DNA from: DSUN01 sp035527715
GTDB lineage: Bacteria > Planctomycetota > PUPC01 > DSUN01
DNA: 64,000 nucleotides
Reading direction: 5' to 3'
Assembly (NCBI GenBank): GCA_035527715.1
Contig: DATKZY010000082.1
Coordinates: forward strand, 1 to 64,000
Shown here: positions 60,200-64,000 of the stretch, piece after piece
Position numbering within the stretch: the stretch's first letter is position 1
How the letters are laid out: each line of letters opens with the position of its first letter
Translations under genes and position numbers: made by a program
Notes under the pieces: generated by a model
The model's database searches: none
What the model saw: the letters and a program-made list of their open reading frames with translations, nothing else
What the model was told of the DNA's origin: nothing

Positions 60200-60321
60200 A
60201 ACACTTCAGCCACCTGAGGGGTGCCACCCTCAACCGACAGGTTGAGGGTGCGACCGGGGAGAGCCTCGGTAAGACACCCTCAAGGGTCGTTGATGCCCCT
60301 ACTTCAGGCGGCTGAAGTGTT
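60200..60321. repeat. Nested palindrome
   Basis: Outer arms AACACTTCAGCC (60200-60211) and GGCTGAAGTGTT (60310-60321), extending inward with one mismatch. Inside is a perfect hairpin, CACCCTCAACC-GACA-GGTTGAGGGTG (60225-60250), and a further CACCCTCAAGGGT segment. Confidence 0.75.
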
Positions 60322-60484
60322 ACGACAATTGAAGATTTGACACCGCCTGTCGAGGCCGCCTGTCCGCTCGACCGTTCCCGTGAGACCTTGGGGCAGCAGG
60401 CAGCCTCGGCACCGCTTCCCTGACCTGGCAATCGCGCTACTCAACCCAGGCGGGGAGAAGCGGAAGAGACCCTCCCTCTGCGCT

Positions 60485-61306
60485 TCACTTCACCAACGCC
60501 GCCTTGCTGCGCGACATGGTGAGGTCGGCCTGAACCGGGGCGCCGCTCGCGCCCATGTACTGGAGCGCGAGCTTGACGTCCTCCTCGATCTCCTCGCAAC
60601 TCAGGACGCCCACGGCCACGGTGTCGGTGGGCTTGATGTGGCGGTAGACGAAGGAGAAGCCGGTCGGCGGCTGTATCCGCCCCGACGCTAGCGGCTTGAT
60701 GCTGATGATCGGGATCGGGCAGTCCTGGATCAGCCGAGCCGTCCAGTCGGTCTCGACCGAGCAGAGGAAGCCATCGGAGTTGAAGGGCAGGGTGAGGGTG
60801 GCGCAGTCGTAGTTCTGCTTCACGCAGGCGCGGAGCGATTCGGGGCGGTGATTGCTGAGGCCGGGCACCATGCCGAGCTTGCGAATCAGCTCGGCGGCCT
60901 CGGGGTAGCCGTGGACCTTCAGGTTCGCCACGTCCAGGTAGGCCTCGGTCCAGCACGTGTGGGGCATGCAGAACTCGGCCCCGAGGTCAGCCGTCTTGCG
61001 GATGCCGTCCTTCAGCTCGTCCAGGTTCTGGCCGCTGGGGGTGGCGAACCAGATGGTGTGGACGCCGGTCTGCTTCTCGATGGCCTCGCGGATGCCCACG
61101 AAGCGGTCGAGCGGGCCGCTGATGAAGCAGTTGATGCCGAGGCGTGCCCCGGCGCACATGATCTCCGTGACCAGCTCATCGGTATAGGTGCGCCGAATCC
61201 ACGCATCGCGCGCCGCGCTGATGTGCGAGAAGCCGAAGAAGCTGTTCGAGCCGCACATGAGGCGGGACACCTTGTGTCCGCCAATCTCCGTCGTCGGCAG
61301 TGCCAC
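60485..61306 (-). CDS. TIM-barrel-like (aldo/keto reductase-like) protein
   Basis: 273 residues, not firmly recognised. The start MALPTTEIGGHKVSRLMCGSNSFFGFSH and the phases GINCFISGP, IWFATPSG, GAEFCMPHT, MVPGLSNHRPESL, YDCATLTLPFN and IPIISIKPLASGRI follow beta-alpha barrel periodicity and resemble aldo/keto reductases, including the late 'IKPLASGRI' strand. The AKR catalytic Tyr is not evident. It ends TVAVGVLSCEEIEEDVKLALQ, as AKRs often do. A clear promoter lies upstream. Substrate and cofactor are unknown. Confidence 0.6.
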   Translation of the reverse strand: MALPTTEIGGHKVSRLMCGSNSFFGFSHISAARDAWIRRTYTDELVTEIMCAGARLGINCFISGPLDRFVGIREAIEKQTGVHTIWFATPSGQNLDELKDGIRKTADLGAEFCMPHTCWTEAYLDVANLKVHGYPEAAELIRKLGMVPGLSNHRPESLRACVKQNYDCATLTLPFNSDGFLCSVETDWTARLIQDCPIPIISIKPLASGRIQPPTGFSFVYRHIKPTDTVAVGVLSCEEIEEDVKLALQYMGASGAPVQADLTMSRSKAALVK

Positions 61307-61353
61307 GCGCTGTCTCCTGAGCTCCTGAGAAGCACCGCTACGCCACAGCCTCG

Positions 61354-61382
61354 ATCGTACACGCCCCGCCGAGCGATGTCAA
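61354..61382 (-). promoter_or_regulatory. σ70-type promoter for the 60485-61306 gene
   Basis: Minus strand: TTGACA (61382-61377), 17 bp, TACGAT (61359-61354). Confidence 0.65.
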
Positions 61383-61467
61383 TGGCAGGAACCGTGGTGA
61401 GTTCGCCCCCCGTTCCTGGGGTCGTCGCGCGAACAGTCCCCGGGCGTGGCACGCCGCACGAAGCGAC

Positions 61468-61496
61468 TTGACCCCGGCGGCGGCATGGGGTACTCT
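61468..61496 (+). promoter_or_regulatory. σ70-type promoter giving a near-leaderless transcript
   Basis: TTGACC (61468-61473), 17 bp, TACTCT (61491-61496). The ATG at 61504 is only 8 bp beyond the -10, about where transcription should start. Confidence 0.55.
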
Positions 61497-61503
61497 GCCC
61501 GCC

Positions 61504-63453
61504 ATGAAACCGGCGTTCCCAGGTGTCGCGGCCCACGGCTTCACGGTGCGGGCGCTCGCCATCGGCACCGTGCTCTCGGTGTTCCTCAACATCGCCTGTC
61601 CCTACGTGGTGCTGGTGATGCGCGTGGCGGGGCTGACGTCGGACTACATCACGGCCGGGGCGATGATGCTCCTCTTCGTCCTCGTGCTGCTGGTGAACCC
61701 GGTCCTGAAGCTCTTGTTCGGGCGGCACGCGCTCTCGACGACCGAGTTGCTGCTCATCTACATCATGATGGTCGTCGCCTCGGCGATCCCCACCTGGGGC
61801 CTGGTGACCAATCTCTTCCACATCCTCACGCGGCCCTTCTACTACGCGACGCCGGAGAATGCGTGGACCGAGATCATCGTGCCCCACATTCCGAGCTGGA
61901 TTGCGCCGCGGGATCCGCAGGTGGCGTACCACTTCTATAACGGCCTCCCGCGTGGCGAATCGCTCCCCTGGCAGGCCTGGGTGCTGCCGCTCGCCTGGTG
62001 GGTCGCCCTGATGGTGACCGTGTACTTCGTGATGATCTGCCTGATGGTGCTCGTGCGCCGCCAGTGGATCGTGCACGAACGGCTCACCTTCCCGCTGACG
62101 CACCCGCCGATGGAGCTGCTCAAGGGGAACGACCGTGACGTGGTGCCGGCGCTCTTCCGGACCTGGAAGTTCTGGGCGCCCTTCCTGATCGTGTTCTTCA
62201 TCGTGAGCAACAACGCCATCCGTTTCCGCTACCACGAGTTCCCCGAGATCAAGCTGATAGACTGGTTTCCGTTCTTCCGCAACTCGATCCGGATCTGCTT
62301 CTTCTGGAACTTCGCGATCATCGGGGTCACGTATTTCATCAACCTGGACGTTGCGGCGAGCATCTGGCTGTTCTCCCTGCTGGCGAAGATCCAGACGGGC
62401 GTCTTCAACACCCTGGGCGTCACGGTCGGCGGGCGGCACGAGTGGCTCACGGGCAGCAGCCCGGCCACGGCGCACCAGGCATTCGGCGCCCTCACCGTGC
62501 TCTCCGCCGCAGTGCTCTGGCGGGCCCGCCACCATCTGCGCCAGGTGTTCCGAAAGGCGTTCCGAAACGCCCCCGACGTGGACGATTCGGACGAGATCAT
62601 GTCGTATCGCACGGCGGTGTTCGGCATTATCTTCGGCGTGATCTTCATCTGCGGGTGGTACAACGCGGCGGGGCTGCCGTGGGGGCCGGGGCTGATCTTC
62701 CTGGGGGTGGCCTACCTCATTTTCTTCGGGATCACGCGCGTCATCGCCGTGGGGGGCATCGGCTTCACGTCGGCCCCCATGCTGCCCCAGGTGTTCATGG
62801 TGTACGGCATCGGGCCGGAGTTCCTCGGGCCGAAGGGCATCGTGCAGATGGCCTTCCAGTTCAGTTGGGCCGCCGAGTACCGCACGTCGGTGATGACCTC
62901 GAGCATCAGCGGCATGAAGCTGGCGCAGGACGCGAAGGGGCGGCCCCGCATCGTCTTCCTGGCGATGATGCTGGCCATGATCGCGGGCATGGCGGGGGCC
63001 ATCTGGATCACGATGCACCTGAACTACACGCGGGGCGGGGCCAACATGCGGCAGTTCGGCGTGCCCAGCCTCGCCTATGCGTTCAGCGAGCACCACCTGA
63101 AGAATCCCGTGGAGACGCAGTGGATCTGGGAGCGCTGGCAGTTCACCGGCATCGGGGCCGTCGTGATGTCGCTGCTCATCTTCGCCCGGCACCACCTGGC
63201 CTGGTGGCCGGTCCACTACGTCGGCTTCGTCATCGGCGACTGCTGGGTCACGGGGGTCGCGTGGTGGAGCGTCTTCCTGGGCTGGCTCGCGAAGCTCATC
63301 ATCATGCGGTCGGGGGGTGCCGTCGCCTATCGCCGCTACATGCCGATCTTCCTGGGGATGCTCTTCGGCCAGCTCATGTGCGGCGGCGTGTGGATGATCG
63401 TGGACGTCATCGCGGGGAACATAGACGACTTCGTCTACATCGGCGTGCCGTAG
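61504..63453 (+). CDS. DUF6785-type polytopic membrane protein (OPT-like)
   Basis: 649 residues from the ATG at 61504 (MKPAFPGVAAHGFTVRALAIGTVLS). About 14 membrane helices. FGRHALSTTELLLIYIMMVVASAIPTWGL and RQWIVHERLTFPLTHPPMELL are blocks I associate with the DUF6784/6785 family, which is widespread in PVC-type genomes and distantly like oligopeptide (OPT) transporters. The second half has GIGFTSAPMLPQVFMVYGIGPEFLG. Its transported compound is unknown. Near-leaderless promoter; the Rieske gene converges on its end with a 13-bp gap. Confidence 0.75.
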   Translation: MKPAFPGVAAHGFTVRALAIGTVLSVFLNIACPYVVLVMRVAGLTSDYITAGAMMLLFVLVLLVNPVLKLLFGRHALSTTELLLIYIMMVVASAIPTWGLVTNLFHILTRPFYYATPENAWTEIIVPHIPSWIAPRDPQVAYHFYNGLPRGESLPWQAWVLPLAWWVALMVTVYFVMICLMVLVRRQWIVHERLTFPLTHPPMELLKGNDRDVVPALFRTWKFWAPFLIVFFIVSNNAIRFRYHEFPEIKLIDWFPFFRNSIRICFFWNFAIIGVTYFINLDVAASIWLFSLLAKIQTGVFNTLGVTVGGRHEWLTGSSPATAHQAFGALTVLSAAVLWRARHHLRQVFRKAFRNAPDVDDSDEIMSYRTAVFGIIFGVIFICGWYNAAGLPWGPGLIFLGVAYLIFFGITRVIAVGGIGFTSAPMLPQVFMVYGIGPEFLGPKGIVQMAFQFSWAAEYRTSVMTSSISGMKLAQDAKGRPRIVFLAMMLAMIAGMAGAIWITMHLNYTRGGANMRQFGVPSLAYAFSEHHLKNPVETQWIWERWQFTGIGAVVMSLLIFARHHLAWWPVHYVGFVIGDCWVTGVAWWSVFLGWLAKLIIMRSGGAVAYRRYMPIFLGMLFGQLMCGGVWMIVDVIAGNIDDFVYIGVP

Positions 63454-63466
63454 CGGCGGCTCGGCC

Positions 63467-63898
63467 TCATGTCTTGGCCAGCAGCACAAGGCCGTCCTTG
63501 AACTCCAGCTTCAGCGCGGGCAGGGGCTTCGTGGCGGGGCCCTTGAGCGGCGCACCGGTGGCGGGGTCGAAGGCCGAGCCGTGCCACACGCACACCAGAG
63601 CGCCTTCCTTCAGGGCGCACGGAGCGCCCTGGTGGGTGCACTTGTTCGCGTAGCCGACGATGCCCGTGGGGGTGCGGACCAGGACACCCTTCACGTCGCC
63701 CTTGACGAAGTAAAAGGCCGCCTTGACCTCTTCCTCTGCCACGATGGCGTTGCGAGGGGCGCCGGGCGGCCGAGCCTTCTCGACGTCCACGGCCGGCAGG
63801 CTCCTGCACCCCTGCACCAACAGTCCGCCTGCTGCGAGGGAGAGGCACAGCCTGCCCCCTTCGGCCAGGAACTCGCCACGCGTCGTTCGTCGGCTCAT
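63467..63898 (-). CDS. Rieske [2Fe-2S] lipoprotein
   Basis: 143 residues from the ATG at 63898. The start MSRRTTRGEFLAEGGRLCLSLAAGGLLVQGC combines a twin-arginine-type motif with a lipobox, so it is probably exported folded and lipid-anchored. The cluster ligands are present: CTHQGAPC (Cys, His) and CVWHGSAFD (Cys, His), as in Rieske proteins and ferredoxin-like subunits. The end (KPLPALKLEFKDGLVLLAK) is the usual last strand. It would carry electrons at the membrane surface. No cytochrome partner is visible in the window. Confidence 0.9.
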   Translation of the reverse strand: MSRRTTRGEFLAEGGRLCLSLAAGGLLVQGCRSLPAVDVEKARPPGAPRNAIVAEEEVKAAFYFVKGDVKGVLVRTPTGIVGYANKCTHQGAPCALKEGALVCVWHGSAFDPATGAPLKGPATKPLPALKLEFKDGLVLLAKT

Positions 63899-63917
63899 CC
63901 CGGGGTCTCCCGACGCA

Positions 63918-63952
63918 CGAGGCGCAGGCGCGGGGACCGCGCCTGCGCCTCG
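63918..63952. repeat. GC-rich perfect 16-bp hairpin
   Basis: CGAGGCGCAGGCGCGG (63918-63933) and its reverse complement (63937-63952) around GGA, just upstream of the Rieske gene. There is no T tract; it may end a gene beyond the window edge. Confidence 0.8.
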
Positions 63953-64000
63953 CATGTGTCCGCTCTGGGTCCCTCCCGAGCGGTTCGCCGGCCTCACTTC

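Larger units (their letters stand above)
59376..60484. other. 1.1-kb gene-free, repeat-rich region
   Basis: No protein gene is supported; short frames lack motifs. A ribosome-site-like GAGGAAGAG with a GTG at 59452 follows the orphan promoter, but the frame codes low-complexity Arg/Pro sequence. Repeats are listed separately: direct repeats at 59588-59692, a 17-bp hairpin at 59836-59878 and a nested palindrome at 60200-60321. It could be the remains of a lost gene or a non-coding RNA locus. Confidence 0.6.

Overview
This is a very GC-rich bacterial window (about two thirds G+C by eye) with tightly packed genes and σ70-type promoters (TTGACN, 16-18 bp, TANNNT) in front of most transcription units. 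I see no rRNA, tRNA, CRISPR array, prophage or intact insertion sequence. The gene content points to an uncultured heterotroph of the Planctomycetota/PVC type or a neighbouring phylum such as Hydrogenedentota or Sumerlaeota: several Gfo/Idh/MocA oxidoreductases, a sialate O-acetylesterase-type enzyme, a creatininase, DUF4159 with ExbB/ExbD, a DUF6785-like transporter, tandem Asp23 proteins, and abundant short palindromic spacer repeats. This placement is inferred from gene content, not from a marker phylogeny.

Layout. 0-6 kb (minus): AsmA-like envelope protein (cut by the window edge), GT2 and GT39 glycosyltransferases, tsaB and two Asp23 proteins. 6.3-9 kb (plus): DUF4177-like coiled-coil protein, histidine phosphatase, dprA, thioredoxin-like lipoprotein. 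9-20 kb: mixed metabolism (trpD, galK, two Gfo/Idh/MocA enzymes, SDR and epimerase cluster, a second GT39-like enzyme, M28 peptidase, GHMP kinase, macrodomain). 20.5-23.3 kb: an SOS island, lexA with a palindromic operator candidate inside its own promoter, a small DUF6504-like protein and a Pol IV. 23.5-30.3 kb: sialate esterase, Nramp-fold transporter plus creatininase, a Gfo/Idh/MocA enzyme and an M20 peptidase carrying two palindromic insertions. 30.3-31.8 kb: a repeat-rich gap with a 352 bp element bounded by perfect terminal inverted repeats. 31.8-34.7 kb: araB, a GxxExxY protein, araD.

34.7-47.7 kb (minus) is the most distinctive region: exbB, exbD, then a 2449-residue protein (signal peptide, vWA, Ig-like segments, two membrane helices, a long Ala/Pro-rich arm, DUF4159) and, from its own promoter, a 1402-residue macroglobulin/HEAT lipoprotein. 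I read it as a candidate proton-motive-force-driven envelope machine. 47.9-53.2 kb (plus): homoserine dehydrogenase, a GcvPA/GcvPB-like pair whose B subunit has lost the PLP lysine, and serA; then ald on the minus strand. 54.6-59.3 kb (plus): a duplicated-domain protein of unknown function, a PqqD-like protein, an FtsX/LolD-type ABC transporter and a GGDEF protein. 59.3-60.5 kb is a gene-free repeat-rich gap behind an orphan promoter. The window ends with a TIM-barrel-like protein, the DUF6785-type membrane protein and a Rieske lipoprotein.

Two themes recur. Neighbouring genes form small functional units (SOS, arabinose, serine/threonine metabolism, envelope export). Several families of short palindromic or word-like repeats fill the spacers and have entered coding regions in frame, including a hairpin element found twice with a conserved loop and covarying stem.
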